From Hippopus hippopus (Eukaryota > Mollusca > Bivalvia > Cardiida > Cardiidae), in assembly GCA_946811185.2 (NCBI GenBank), contig OX328105.1, positions 43,400,845 through 43,464,844 of the forward strand: a stretch of DNA of 64,000 bases, written 5' to 3'. Position numbers and translations under genes: made by a program. The notes under the pieces are model-generated. The model made no database searches. It had not been told where the DNA came from and was given only the letters and a program-made list of their open reading frames with translations. The stretch's first letter is position 1. Each line of letters opens with the position of its first letter. Of this stretch, positions 30,460-43,804 are shown piece by piece.

Positions 30460-32578
30460 CACTCGCTGTTCACTTGAATCAATTTTCGAAAATGAAAGAG
30501 AGAACAAAAAAAGGACAAATACGACAGCAAACACGAGTTAATTTACTGTGTGGCGCGAGCTTGAATACACAATCTATTTTTTCCTTTGCAATACATTTTT
30601 TTAGTCGAAGACAGCTATTATAAATGCTGACTTCGAAATCAATGCTTTCAATAAATTATCAAACAAAATAGAAATTTCTGATACTGTTAATGAAAAATCC
30701 AGTCAGCTATCTAAACTTGAGGCTAAGCGGATGATTAGTCTTAATAATGAGACTCTCTGGTGATTTTTTTCATATCTGGACATTTATTGTGCACCGTACT
30801 GTCTCAAGGCTATCGTAAATTTTCCGGTAGCAAAGATAGAGCGCTATACTGACTGTCTGTTTCGTCGATTTTATCTGTATTACAGCGAAATGCAATTAAC
30901 TGTTAGTAACAAACATGACCAAAGACAAATTGTTAAACCTTTCATTACCTTCAGAGCATGTAGAAGTCGTTTATAATATGTAAATCTCGGAAAAAAAAAC
31001 TGACGAAATCTATCGGGAGTGGCAGCCATTTTATGTGTTTTCGGGAACGTAAATTACTCAAGTAACAAATTAAATGACCTGTTTTTGCTTATTGTTCAGC
31101 GTTTAAATTGAAAATATTTGTATTTCAAACAAAGTATTACTGAATACGCAAGCAACAGGTATGTTTAAATTCAAGTTCTGGCTCTGTGAAACTATGAGAG
31201 TTCAAACTTGCGCACAAAATCTGTGCGGAGATTTCAATTGGTTTTGTCTTGATCGTCTCTGTACCCAGAGGCGACAAGTCAAAAAGTAACATCGCCTTTG
31301 GGGACAGCTATCTGCAGTAAGCGGATGATATGTTCATACGATCGACATTTTTATTGATATTTCGTAAAGAATAGGTCTACATACCGTCGGCAGATCTGTT
31401 CTCGAGGGTATCTACCTGTAGACGACATAAGACTATCCGAGTTTTCATGCAAGCTATGAAGTGAATGACGCCACCGTTTTGTGAACCGCTTATTTGAATA
31501 TAAACAACGGTTTCACAGCTTAATTTACAAACTGGAATAATGTGTCAATATTCCGATCTAAAATTATGTAAGCTTCGCTGAACAGTCCTACGAGACACGT
31601 TCACGACTGCATCTAAAATCCGCCTTCGCAGTTATTTCTTTCAGTCGTCTGTTTAATTGAATTAACAATCCTTACCATAGCACGTTTACACATAGATCTA
31701 TTCGTCAATTTTTTTTTTTTGATCTCCCAGTTCTAGGGTTGTTTAAAACATCACGCCAACATTTAAAAATTCTTGATACAGTGCATTCACTTCTTCCGAT
31801 TTTTTTTCTGCAACATTCCCAGCTTTTACTCCACTTTCTATCTAATCCACGACGGACGTTTTCGGATCAATAGACAGCAGTTAACTATAATTTTTTTTTA
31901 TTTAAATCTTCGGCTTGCGGTAAATAAACTCAGAACAACTCCATCATGATACAAGAGCTCAACTTTATTTAAACAAGAATAAATTTTCTGTTTACACAGT
32001 ACACTTTATATAACTCAATGACCTTGGTTTAATAGAAATCGACCGCTGACTTAGCCTATTGAATGATGTAACTGATGACGTCGACCATTCAAATACATAC
32101 TTAACTCATTTTTGGCACGGTGTATTTTTTATGTTAAGGGTGCAAATAAAGATAATATATCTAGATACTTATCAATTTGTTCAGGTTTATTTGGTTTTTA
32201 TCTCAAGTTTTTTAAGCAAAAGAAATCAATCTTTCAGCATTGGACTGATTCAGCGGATGGAAATCTTAAAATAGCACACAAGGAGGTTACATGAAATCTA
32301 AAATAAGATAATACACAACAACTTGGAAAAACCGAAAGTAGTCCCATTGCGTTGATCGAAAAAATGGTATGACAATTTTTTTTTTATCACATGACTCGAT
32401 TTCGACCAATCAAAAAACGATTTACATAATGAGTGCAAGTATTATAAAATAAAGTATTTGCCATCTGTCCCTCAAGGAGCTAACCATGTCACCTTTCGGA
32501 TGTTATGAAAGTGGGAATGCACACGTTTTCCAAAACATCTAGGTCCTGAAAGTAAAGAAATCACTCGAATATTACAAA
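30460..32578. other. Intron 2 of METTL27-like copy B, unique sequence
   Basis: I see no gene, transposase or clear repeat in this AT-rich stretch. Confidence 0.4.
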
Positions 32579-33090
32579 TGAGCCTCACAAGGGCGATAAA
32601 TGCATCTCCTTGATGCATTATCCGAAGCAAGTCATCATATGGCCTCCAACACGCGAAAAGGGGTATTCGGACATTTGCGTAAAGTGTCATCTCGGATCAG
32701 CCTGCGCACTCCGCGCAGGCTAATCCGAGACGGCACTTTCCGTTTTTATGTAATTTTCTGTTTTGCGCAAACCTACTGTAGCACAAAATCTAATGTAGTC
32801 GTAAAGTGCCGTCTCGGATTAGCCTGCGCGGACTGCGCAGGCTGATCCGAGACGACACTTTACGCAAATGTTCGAATGCCCCTTTTCGCGTGTTGCAAGC
32901 CAATTATAATTATGGATCCATAAAGTCTACTTTGTCTGACAACCAAATATATCATGAATTGGAATAGTCCTTTGACATGCAGAAAATTGACCGATAGCAA
33001 AAGGTTGCGATCCAGGGCTGCACAGGCTACCCTGGGTTGATACTTTTTGCAAGTGCATTAAACCCCATTTTCACAGAGTAATGCTAAAAT
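32579..33090. repeat. MITE family A copy split by a family D MITE
   Basis: The left part (TGAGCCTCACAAGGGCG...AAGCAAGTCATCATAT) and the right part (AATTATGGATCCATAAAG...TTTCACAGAGTAATGCT) are the two halves of one family A element. The 261-bp family D element at 32641-32901 lies between them. The order of insertion is therefore A first, then D. Confidence 0.85.
32641..32901. repeat. 261-bp MITE family D, copy 2 (nested)
   Basis: Ends GGCCTCCAACACGCGAAAAG and CGCGTGTTGCAAGCC, same length and internal palindromes as the other two copies. Confidence 0.9.
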
Positions 33091-33120
33091 ATTCTAGAGC
33101 TAAACCAATTTTTCTTTCAG

Positions 33121-33256
33121 TTGTTTGAAGCCGGGTTCCGAAACATAGACGGCTTGGACCCGTCTCCGGGCATGCTTGAGATATGCAGAAGTAAAAATAT
33201 TTATTCTGATCTGATATGTGATTTTATAACAGAGAAACCATCAAATATATCTACAG
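33121..33256 (+). CDS. METTL27: METTL27-like copy B, exon 3
   Basis: After TTTTTCTTTCAG the frame reads LFEAGFRNIDGLDPSPGMLE, then SKNIYSDLICDFITEKPSNI. The GLDPSPGML stretch is SAM motif II, with the acidic residue expected to hold the SAM ribose. The donor ACAG|GTAACT leaves phase 1, which the next exon completes. Confidence 0.8.
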
Positions 33257-33829
33257 GTAACTCTTGAAAATCTAGTAAAGCGTCATTTGATCATGTTATT
33301 AAATCTTTCTACCCTACTGCACGACATAATTTTACACTTGTCAAAATTGAAAGCATTTGCAGACGACAAAAAATGTGCTCTAACCATGGAATTTGAATAA
33401 AACGAGTAGAAAACATTGTTGGCAAAAGATTTGAATTAAACGAGTGAATAAAAATCTTAGCAAAGGAGAAAATGTTTGTTACAAGTATTTTATCATTCTT
33501 TTGTGACGTTTTCAAAAGCCTTCACGTTCAGGGTCCTCAAAACACGACATGTTTGATAATAGAATAGAGAAACGCTGTATTTAATATATAGTTTCGCTGT
33601 GGATGGTATCTCAAGTGGGTGCTTAGTCTTTCGTAGTAATATTACATGGTGATACTTGCATGCCGTTTGAACAGTCTCAGGTGATTGTTAAATATAGCAA
33701 CAACTATGAGTATATGCGCTTTTGAGGACAAAACTTTATCACAAAATCTCCCTTGTTTCCAGTGTTACATGTATATACCCATTGCGAGTTTTAAGCACTG
33801 TGTAACGTTATACATGTATATTAAAATTT

Positions 33830-34036
33830 ATGAGTCATACGCTGGCAAAAGGAAGATTAATGCATCTCCGTGATGCAGCATACCAAGCCAGTCATCACAT
33901 AATTATGGATCCATGAAATCCTTTCCGCTTAACAAGCGACTGAATTAAGAAGTAAAATGGCCCAAAACTCTGCAAGCTGACTTGGGGCGATACTTTCTTC
34001 AGATGAATTAAACCCCCATTTCACAAAGCACAGCTT
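33830..34036. repeat. MITE family A copy, shortened
   Basis: It runs from GAGTCATACGCTGGCAAAAG to TTTCACAAAGCACAGCTTAT and ends 12 bp before exon 4 of copy B. Copy A also has a family A element just before an exon. Confidence 0.7.
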
Positions 34037-34048
34037 ATATGCTTTCAG

Positions 34049-34141
34049 ATACTTACGACTGCTTGGGTATCTGTGGAGGAATGGGGCCTGGACACATACC
34101 AAGAGGCGCACTACGTGAGATGATTCGTGTTGTAAAGCCAG
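34049..34141 (+). CDS. METTL27: METTL27-like copy B, exon 4
   Basis: After TATGCTTTCAG, completing the phase-1 codon, the frame reads TYDCLGICGGMGPGHIPRGA, then LREMIRVVKPG. This is the post-II to motif III region of class I methyltransferases; VVKPGG is typical. The donor CCAG|GTAATG is again phase 1. Confidence 0.8.
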
Positions 34142-34181
34142 GTAATGCAATGTATACATTTTAAATTTTGAATATCAGTAA

Positions 34182-37100
34182 CACGGGTAGGAAACTTCAT
34201 ATTCAGAGCCAATGGCTCTGACGAGAAAATGTTGTGTTGGTCTTCCGTTTCTGAAGATATCGGCTGAAAAACAACCAAAAAACAGGTAAGCTTGTCATTA
34301 TTTGTAATCATGTGTTCTAATGTCTTTGAAATTCCAAAAATGGAGAATGTCATGCAATGCTCTGGTCTTTCAACGTGTTTTCTACACTACGGAAAGTTGT
34401 AACAAGTGTACGATGTTGTCTAAATCATTTGTGGCGTGGGTTGACCTTAGCTAAAATAATACGTCAAAGACCTAAGTCCAGTTTATTATTGCCATGTAAT
34501 TGGCAATGAAAAGAGAGTCTTGCTGTCCCAAAAGCGTGAATTAATGTCTTGAAATGCTACATTCACTGCTGGTAAAGAATTGAAAAGAAATAGCACAAAA
34601 ATGGTGAAAATAAAGAAGGGCTCCGATTATGTGGGCCGGCTCTGAGTATGTAAGTGGGCACCGATTGATGAGGGTTTCCTTTCAAAAATTTAGTTTTCTG
34701 TAAAAATTTACTTAAGAAGTAGGCTTTGTTTTTCCGTTAATACCTTTTAGTCCAAAATGTATTACTTTTGTTGGATGAAACATGAACCAATTTATGAACA
34801 TACATGTATAAAGGACTGGTAATGTCACGATTGAAAAAACCTGTCGAACATTAGTCTATCTATATTTTGAAAATACTTTTGTGTAGCTTTTGATTAACAG
34901 AATGGTTTATACATGTATATAGCATTTGTCATGCTTTCGTCGTAAGTGCAGCCCACATGTAAAAAAAAAAAAAGAAAAATATTTGGCATCTTTGGAAGAC
35001 TATCTGGTCTTGAAACAGTCATTAAAAAGCTAGATGGAAATTGTACCGACCGTAGCAGAGATGATGAATAGAAAAAAAAAAAAACTTTTACAAAGCGTGA
35101 GAAATACAATTGACCTATTCGCATTACACGCCTAGGGTATATGTGTGACCACTCTTAACTCTTCTCAACACCTAACACGACACAACAGTATGTCGGATGG
35201 GTGGGGTATATACAAGTCTTTAACAAAACAAAAAAAAAAAAAAAAAACAAATCAAAAGCACGTCAAGACCAACACAGGACCAAAAAATGTTCATAGATCC
35301 CTGATTTTGATTTTACTCGCCAAGATCTTTCAATGCAGAGTATGTCATATATTAGTTATTTTCTAAGCCGATGATAAACAAACATCCATCCAAGCGAAGA
35401 TCACGTTTTGTGCAGTCTAATCTTGATCTACACTGGCTGCAGAATCAACTAAAGTTGTGACAGGCACTTTAAGGGTTCATAATAAATAGCTTCGAGTTAT
35501 TTATTTTTCTCTTTCCGTCCTACATATTTGTATGAATGTCCTAAACATTGTCGTTTGCACTCGTTTCAGGAATCTCGCGCCGACCCCTCCACCTTTCTAA
35601 TGTAGAAATCATTCACTTTACGCCGTAATTAGATTGAGATTCTAGCTCCAATATCATGATATATTGAGTGTGTATGCAAATTAGCTGTTTTGAGTCATTA
35701 TTTAGAAGTAAAGGGCAGTTTGAAGGGTCTTTGAGCGGATTATGTCGTGGGTTTTCGTGTTTTGCTGTGCAGAGTAATTTTGATTAGGTAAAAAGTAAAA
35801 TTCTGAGAAAAAAAAAACGTGCGTATCGTCAATTTTTTCGAACAGGTAAGGGAATTTTCATGATGTATTTTACGTGTACGTCTGCTTAAAGAAAGCATTA
35901 AAAGTCTTAAAGTTTTGAAAAACCTTGCTCCGAAAAAAATATCCGATGTCCGAAATCCTTTTAAGCATGTGTAGACGAAATGGATACGAATCAAACGGGA
36001 CAATACGCAGGGTTTTTTTTTTCAGAATTTTATTTTTTACTTAATCAAAATTACTCGGTACGGCAAAACACGAAAACTCACGACAAAACAGGTGCCAAAT
36101 TTACCTAAACCGCTCAAAGACCCTTCAAACTTCCTTTTTATCCTAAATAATGAATCAAAACAGCTAATTACATACACACTCAGTAAATCATGATATTGGA
36201 GCTGCAATCTCAATCTAATTACGGCGTAAATTGAATGATCTCTAATGATTACACGAGAAATGGGGAGGGGTTGGTGTGAGATTTCTGAAACAAGTGCAGA
36301 CGACAATGTTTAGGACATTCATACAAATATCTAGGACGGAAAAAGAAAAATAACTCGACGCTATTCATTATGAACCCTTAAAGTACCTGTCACAACTTAA
36401 GTTGATTCTGCAGCCACTATAGATCAATAGTAGACTGCATAAAACGTGATCGTTTCTTTGTGTGGATGAATATTTGTTTATCATCGGCATAAAGATAACT
36501 GATATGTGACATTTTCTGATCTAATATGCATCTGGTTAATTGAACATTGAAAGATCTGAGTAAGTACTGTCAGAATCAGGGATCCATGAACATCTTTGGT
36601 CTTGACGTGCTTGTGAAATAGATTCTTTTTCGTTGTAAAAGCTTTGTATATACCCCACCCACCTGACATACTGTTGTGTAGTGTTAAGTATTAAAAAGAG
36701 TTAAGAGTGTTCACACATATACCCCGAGGCGTGTATTGCGAATAGGTCAATTGTATTTCTGAAGTTTTGTAAGAGTTTTTTTCTTTTCTATTCATCATCT
36801 CTGCTACGGTCGGTACATTTTCCATCTAGCATTTTAATGACTGTTTCAAGACCAATGAGCATTCTGAAGATGCCAAATATTTTTTCATTATTTTTGCTTA
36901 CGTTTAGGCTGCACTTACGACGAAAGCATGCCAAATGTTATATACATGTACATAGACCATTCTGTTTATCAAAAGCTACACTAAAGTATTTTCAAAATTT
37001 AGATAGACTAATTTTCGACATGATTTTTTCAATCGTGACAATACCAGTCCTTTGTATTTTCATAAATTCGTTCATGTTCCATCCAACAATAGTACTATAT

Positions 37101-37675
37101 TTTGGACTGAAAGGTGATAACGGAAAAACAAAGCCTACTTCTTAGGTAATTTTTTACAGAAAACTAAATTTTTGAAAGGAAACCCTCATCAATCGGTGCC
37201 CACTTACATACTCAGAGCCGGCCCACATAATCGGAGCCCTTCTTTATTTTCACCATTTTTGTGCTATTTCTTTTCAATTCTTTACCAGCAGTGAATGTAG
37301 CATTTCAAGACATTAATTCACGCTTTTGGGACAGCAAGACTCTCTTTTCATTGCCAATTACATGGCAATAATAGACTGAATTTAGGTCCGTGACGTATTA
37401 TTTTAGCTATGGTCAACCCACGCCACAAATGATTCAGACAACATCGTACACTTGTTACAACTTTCAGTAGTGTAGAAAACATGTTGAAAGACCAAAGCAT
37501 TGCATGACATTCTTCTTTTTTGGAATTTCAAAGGTATAAGAACGCATGATTACAAATAATGACAAGCTTACCTGTTTTTTGGTTGTTTTTCAGCCGACGT
37601 CTTCAGAAACGGAAGACCAACACAACATTTTCTCGTCATAGCCATTGGCTCTGAATATGAAGTTTCCTACCCGTG
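34182..37675. mobile_element. Foldback transposon, 3.5 kb, in intron 4 of copy B
   Basis: The element starts CACGGGTAGGAAACTTC and ends GAAGTTTCCTACCCGTG. Each arm is about 1.65 kb and pairs with the other almost throughout, leaving a spacer of about 190 bp (35822-36011). AGTAA stands directly before (34177-34181) and after (37676-37680), so a 5-bp target duplication is present. No transposase frame is visible, so it would depend on another element. It begins 40 bp after the exon 4 donor. Both arms carry a MITE family C core at matching places. Confidence 0.85.
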
Positions 37676-37680
37676 AGTAA

Positions 37681-38420
37681 TAAAGTGAGATATTTCAACT
37701 CATACAATGTGTCGTTATTGAACAGAGACAAATTGTAATCGGCATACCATTCGTCCGTTTCCGTGATGATCCGTTTTATGTGGTTTTACCACGGTAGGAT
37801 AAGATATTGTATCAATACTTCTTATTTCCATCAGTGGAGCTCTTCAAGCTAAAGGCGCATTTAGACCTACTACAGGGACCACGCGTAAACAAAAACCAAT
37901 GGCATCATGTATGAAGTTCAATCAAACGCAGCCATCTGTACAAAGGGAGGCACATTTCATTGTGAAGAAGTGATAAATAAGTGCGAGGTATGTCCGAAAA
38001 GTAATAGGACGCTTCTGCCATATTATCATTTTGCATGCGATATAAATGCAACATGTATCAACTTTAAGTGTTTTCTATTTCTACGTCTGTAAAGACTTTA
38101 ACAATAAGTACTGTCGAACAAACGTTGCTCTAGTAACGCAACTGCCGCCTTACGGACCGCTTTGAAAATAGGTGTCCAACGCGCACAATAGTTGAATTTC
38201 AATTACCTGTAATTCCTTTATTAAGGCGCTTAATCTCACGAAACTCTTGCTGACGTCATTAAAGAACGTAATATGATGTCATGTAGAAAATCATAGTGTT
38301 TCCGATCATTTAAATAGTTGGCACACTTTTTTATGTGAGCAAGTAACATTTTAGCACAGGTAAAATAAGCAACATTGCTGTGCGTACCAAGAGCTACGGC
38401 ATGTGATAAAGTTCTATGTT
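37681..38420. other. Intron 4 of copy B, no feature seen
   Basis: I see no repeat or gene that I can name here. Confidence 0.35.
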
Positions 38421-39060
38421 GGTACTGATATGGCCCCAGTGGACATTTCAAAGATTGCTTCCCGCTATCGTACGATGAGAGTAGCCAGAAGTCTTGTCGG
38501 TCGGTGGTATCGAAGATTCTCGACAGGCGAAACTGGAGTTAGTAACAGTATAAGGTCCGTTGTTCACTAAAATTTAAGAGATGATCTTAAAATGAGCAAA
38601 GTTTGTGCATGCTGTTAAGTGAAGGTAAGAAACTGCAAGAGTAACTTTGTTGTCGATATTCATTCAGCGCTTTGAATGAGAAAAAGAACATTTCCTTTAT
38701 CGCCTTATTAGAATGGATGAAACTTATTTATATTTGTAAGAACCAAAAGCAAAACGTGAGTAAATAGTTTGGAACCACCGTACATCGCAACCACCTAAAT
38801 TGACTTCTTAGGGTTTGAAAGAGTTAAGCATTCTCCGTACACGACGGACTTAGCGCCATTTAGCTGCATTTTCCCTTAGTTGAAATCGGACATCCATGGG
38901 AGTCGGTTCTCGGATCTTAAGGTGCTTCGCCTGGTAGTACGATCTGTTAATAAACCTTACAGAAAGGACTGTTCCAAAAATTTATATCAAAAGGGTTTAT
39001 CGGCATAGGAAGTGTGTCCTTCACGGAGGTTCCTGCTTCGAAAAGGAACTTTTTCCGGTT
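38420..39060 (+). pseudogene. Mariner-like transposase relic
   Basis: Plus-strand pieces in different frames read ARSLVGRWYRRFSTGETG (helix-turn-helix region), KHSPYTTDLAPFSCIFP (compare the HSPYSPDLAP signature of mariner transposases), then RSVNKPYRKDCSKNLYQKG and HRKCVLHGGSCFEKE. Stops and frame changes show that it is dead. The first catalytic block is not recognisable. Confidence 0.7.
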
Positions 39061-40082
39061 TTCATTATTTACACAGACCTAATACAGGGGTAACGTAATC
39101 AACTTAGCTTTTTCCTGTAGTTGTTACAAGGCCTATCAAGGCGAAGAACTTCAAGAAATATCGAAAAGAAATGTTATTCAAATGGTTACATTTCTTCAAG
39201 TTGCACAGACCGTCTTCAGCCATTAAATTTAGCCATTAATGCACAATTAAAAGTTTAAATGAAGTCTTGTTTTGAAGACTTACATGTATATGCCGATGAG
39301 ATCTCAAAACAAGTAACTAGTAACGAATAACGAATCTCTATCTGTTGATATGCGTCTGTCTAGGGTAAAACCACTGCATGCAAAATGTTTGGTAAAATTA
39401 CTGCATACGCTTGGAAAAGATGAAAAGAATATTTAGAGAGGACTGGTTCAAGGAGTCATTGAGAGTGAATGAAAGGGGCATAACTTTAGTAATTTAGAGG
39501 CCATTATTAAACAGTTACATTTTCTTTGTCTCGTAAGTTGCGACGAATGATGTATCTATTTCTTGGAAACACGATTGTTATTGTTTCAATAAAAACCAAA
39601 AAAAAGTTGTTTTTTTTAATGATGTTTTGATTAAGTTGATACAAGTATGTGATATCCATTATCAGAGCTGTTTCTTGTTAACATACAAAGCTGAGGTCTA
39701 GCGGTACGGTAATATGCAGATACAATTTCGGACAGGATAGTTTCCGGATAGTATATAAACTTCCGGTAAGTCTAATTCTGTTATCGATATTTCACTAGAA
39801 CCTTGACCTGGCGAAGAGAAAAATTCGCGATTATTAGCGAAAATTAAGTTCTCGTGAAAAAAAAAGCGATTTACAGTATTTCTACGCGCTACAAGGTTAA
39901 TATACCGTCTTGTGCCATGAAGGTCCAAAAACAAAATGGCTGACGTCAACTATGAATGAGTATTGAAAAACAGAACTGTCTGACACATTCAAAAACGGCT
40001 TATCGTATTTAGTACTTACCTTAGTATTTTGTAATATCCTTTCGGTTTTATCACATTCTCTATCCTCCTTGGTATGCTGCAA

Positions 40083-40430
40083 TATAAGTTCCTGGTTTAC
40101 TCAATAGGAATGTTTGTCCAGACTTCCCGAATGGCTTTCTAAAGCTTATCTGGCGTGTCATTGATTTCAGGCCGGTTTTTCAGTTCTCAGTAATATTTAA
40201 GCCCGAACTTGGATCATTGCATTCGTCACTGAAGATCACTCTTCTCCATTATACAGGCAGTACTGCTTCTGTTTATTCTGTGCACGACTTCTCCGGACCT
40301 TGACTTCAACAACCCGAATCCGTTTTACAATCGTCCATGGTGTCCTTTGCAAAATAGTTTCCTTCGAACAGTCCATTTAGAAACTGTAGAGTTCTTGGCC
40401 TGATTAAAAATTCCCGTTATGTCCGATATT
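40083..40430 (-). pseudogene. Tc1-like transposase relic
   Basis: On the minus strand TVSKWTVRRKLFCKGHHGR and WRRVIFSDEC are in the order of a Tc1 transposase, where FSDE holds the second catalytic acid. A TGA follows after NITEN. It is a degraded fragment. Confidence 0.65.
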
Positions 40431-42805
40431 GTTTGTTTTCTGTTATGTTTTATTATTCTTTACAATGTCCAACCATCACGTTTACTTATTTTTGCCGGGC
40501 GCCACCTCTTTGTGTGTTTTTTTTTTCAAAACTATTTCATAAACGATATCTGTTGATAATCCCATTAATTGTAAGCCGTGGTATCTCCAGTCTACGGCAT
40601 ATGTCCGGTTGTCGAATACACGAATAATACAGTAGCCGTTTTCGTGTCAGGGGTGAGTTTTTTTTTTCTTTCTCCCTACTATGTCTGTTTACAACAACAC
40701 TTCTGCAATTAATTAAGTACGATTTAGAGACAATTACGTCATGTGATGTCACCATATATTGGTGAATTATTTAATCGGAAAAGGGATACAACCCCTAAAT
40801 TTTCTTTTTGGTTGGACGTTATTTACTTGCTGCCCATATTACTGTCGCCATAACTGAAGACGTTTGGACCTTCACTTATGGCACGAGACTGTATTTATAA
40901 GTTGCGTTAACAGTCAGCATACATAGCAAAGCTAGACATATTTAGAAATAACAAACACTGATATCCCGCTAGAAATTGTGAAGAATGACTCATTTTTGAT
41001 GATATATGGGTACTCTAGTTGGATATAATAGAAACTATTACTTTCATCGGATCACTAGAATAAGTGCGTACTTAGACTGTTAAAGGCTCTTGAACACCGG
41101 GGACGTACGTGGACCTGTTGTAAAAAAAAAAAAAAACTCTAATTAAAAAAAAAAGTAAAAATGTACTTTTTCCTTTTGAAAAGGGGATAATTCGAATATA
41201 TGGTTGGTGCCGAGATGGAAAAAAAGTATGCGGCTCGGCCCAAAGACTTAAGAGGGCTCGCTAAAACTCGCCCTCTCAGTTTTCTAAGTCCCACCGGATA
41301 AACTTTATCCATCTCGGCATTTAACTAGCATTTAACGTTTCGTACGTTGCAAAGCACTCCGTAGGTCGAAATCTTGTCATTTTACTGCTATTTTGGTTTG
41401 CTTTAATATATATAGCTGAAAATTGGTACATGTGGAGAAGAAAGGTTGAATGTTATGTATATCAAGTTTTGTTAAATTATTGAATGACGCTTACGGCGTC
41501 GATTAAGCTTGTCCTATTAGTTTCCAGACATACCTCGTATATTCAGGCTTTTTTTCTCATTTGTTATTCTCGTTATTGGTTTGTAAATGTTTTGTCTACG
41601 TTATGGGCAACGTATCTGACCTAATAATACACGGGGCTATCTTACGAGACTTTTTCATGTTTCTTACCAAATATGCAGAAAAGTATTCCAAGGGAGATAA
41701 CTCTATCGGCTGGCGATGATAAGTATAGCCACAATAAAACCAGTTAGTTCGGTAGTCGAACCTTGCAGAAGTAGGACTCACAGAATATGCAGATGTCTCA
41801 ATAAAATCTCTACCAAACAATTAAATTTTCTACTCCATCAAATTGAAAGCATCTACAGACGACAAACTCAAAGTAGCTAAAGTGTTGAATTCTGGCTTTT
41901 ATATGGTAGAAAACATTGTGGAAAAAGAAGAAAATGCTGGTTCCCCGCATTTTTTCCTTTTTTCCACAAGGTTTTTGAAATGATTCTATTTCAGGTTCGT
42001 TAAAACTCAGGATTGTGTCGTTAAAGATTAAAACAACAGAACTTCAGAAACATTCAATCCTTATCTTGCTTTCATCGATGTTTTTGCTGAGAGTGTAATC
42101 CGAAATAAGCTTGCACATTCGCACAGCCTTATCTCAGACTATACTTTCCTTTTCTTAATGAACTGTTTAAGCAACATAACAGTTCCCAAACTTAATGTCA
42201 ATAAGCTCAGTGATGTCATTAAAAGTTCATCAACCTCCGAATTCCCATTGACTTACATATGAACGCATTTTTCAATGTGCAAGAAACTAATTACGCTGTC
42301 TCTGATCATTCAACCATGCGCTAATAGAAAGCAAGGCCACTGGAGCTATTTACTCTACTATACTATGCTATTGGCGCCCATCGCCTGACATCAAAGTTGT
42401 GGCTATCTAAAACATGGTGGTGTTATTTTTTCGCAAAATTTGGGCGATGTCACCGTTGATGCCGATGTAAAAACCGTTTTTCGAAAATACTGATCTTTGT
42501 TTAACAGCTACATTTTAATCATATTACATTGTATTGAGTCTGAAAAAATATCTTTTATTACAAAATTCATTTTTTCCTTTTTTTTTTTTATAACTGTAGC
42601 TTCAAGTTTTAGGTCACGATAAGTAAAAAAGTGAAGTTGGAAATATATGTAATTCAATGGGGATTCGGACTTTAACGAAACATTTATGGCCACTAGCTGT
42701 ACATGTTTCTGGAAATGAGAATGCAAAAGCACAGACGATCATAGATAAGGGAGATACATGTAAATTAAAATCGACCCGATAAAATGACTCGTGTCCTGTT
42801 TTCAG
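40431..42805. other. End of intron 4 of copy B
   Basis: No gene is visible. It holds the palindrome at 41209-41318, a family B MITE core near 41.94 kb and unique AT-rich sequence. Confidence 0.4.
41209..41318. repeat. Palindromic repeat with GAGGGC/GCCCTC inner arms
   Basis: GCCGAGATGGA is mirrored as TCCATCTCGGC. Inside, AGAGGGCTCGC faces CTCGCCCTCTC. Confidence 0.65.
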
Positions 42806-42993
42806 GCGGATATATCTGTAATGCAATGAGGCAGGAGTTTATCGACATGTCGGAAGAATACAATAACAATAAACTAGAAGACGCAATGCTGGAACTCGAG
42901 CAGAGCGGACTGTGGAAGAAAATAGAGCGGTGGATCTTACCCACATTTTTCTACAACAAACCGGGGGTTCTTTTTTTACACCGAGTAATTTAA
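42806..42993 (+). CDS. METTL27: METTL27-like copy B, last exon
   Basis: After GTCCTGTTTTCAG the frame completes the phase-1 codon and reads GGYICNAMRQEFIDMSEEY, ending NKPGVLFLHRVI before TAA (42991-42993). It is the direct counterpart of 1110-1297. With it the five exons form one uninterrupted frame and no disabling change is visible, so copy B is probably functional. Confidence 0.8.
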
Positions 42994-43804
42994 TTTCCTT
43001 CATGGAGTGACTGACATGAACGTTATGAATGGTTTCTCTTACCGAATATCAGCAGTGAACACTGTCAGTAACTTTTAATCTAAATTATGACTTTATAAAC
43101 TCGCAATATCCTTAACTGAGGGCAAAAACTGACTCTAGCTTACCTTTCTGTGAACATAGCGAAAGCGCTTTTTTCTCTTTTACTTCTTTAAGCGAATCTC
43201 TGGGAAAATGGGATATGATGCACTGTGACAAGAACGTCATCGCATAGTGTGGATAAATTTTGTCAAAAGAGTGTCTAATTTAGGACGTACAACAATCCTT
43301 TAACATGCAAAACCTTGATGAATAGCATAAAGTGTCGACCCAGGTCAGTCCGTGCGGACTGCGTAGGTTGGCGCGGGTAGGTACATTTTGTAGATGCATT
43401 GAACCTTATTTCCACAGAGCCTAACTCATATATATTTACATTATGTGATGTTATAACTCAAACAATATATTTGCATCATTCCAGTTCCAACATAAATGGG
43501 CCAAGGTTTTCAAAAAGCCTTTTTCTTCCTCTTGGTTCTTAAAATTCGGCACAATTTGGTAGAAAGTTCACCCTTTGCCAAGCGAAGAAATTCTACATTT
43601 GTCTGCATTGAAAGCATTTGTCTTTATTGAAAGCGGATGACAAATTGGATGTGATTCAAATTACTAGATTTGTATGCGAATGAGCAGAAAACATTGTGGG
43701 AAAAGGAGAAAATGCTGGTTACCAGCATTTTCTTCTTTCACCAAAATGTTTTCAAGAACCTTCTTCATCCGGGTCATTAAAAGTCTGAATCGTGTGGTAG
43801 AATG
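42994..43804. other. Downstream of copy B, repeats
   Basis: It holds a truncated family A MITE (43290-43427, core CGACCCAGGTCAGTCCGTGC) and a family B copy (about 43560-43800, hairpin GAGAAAATGCTGGTTACCAG). No gene is seen. Confidence 0.5.

Noticed and set aside
36837..37145. 102-codon frame inside the foldback element
   Set aside because: The mirrored arm has no matching frame and no domain is visible.
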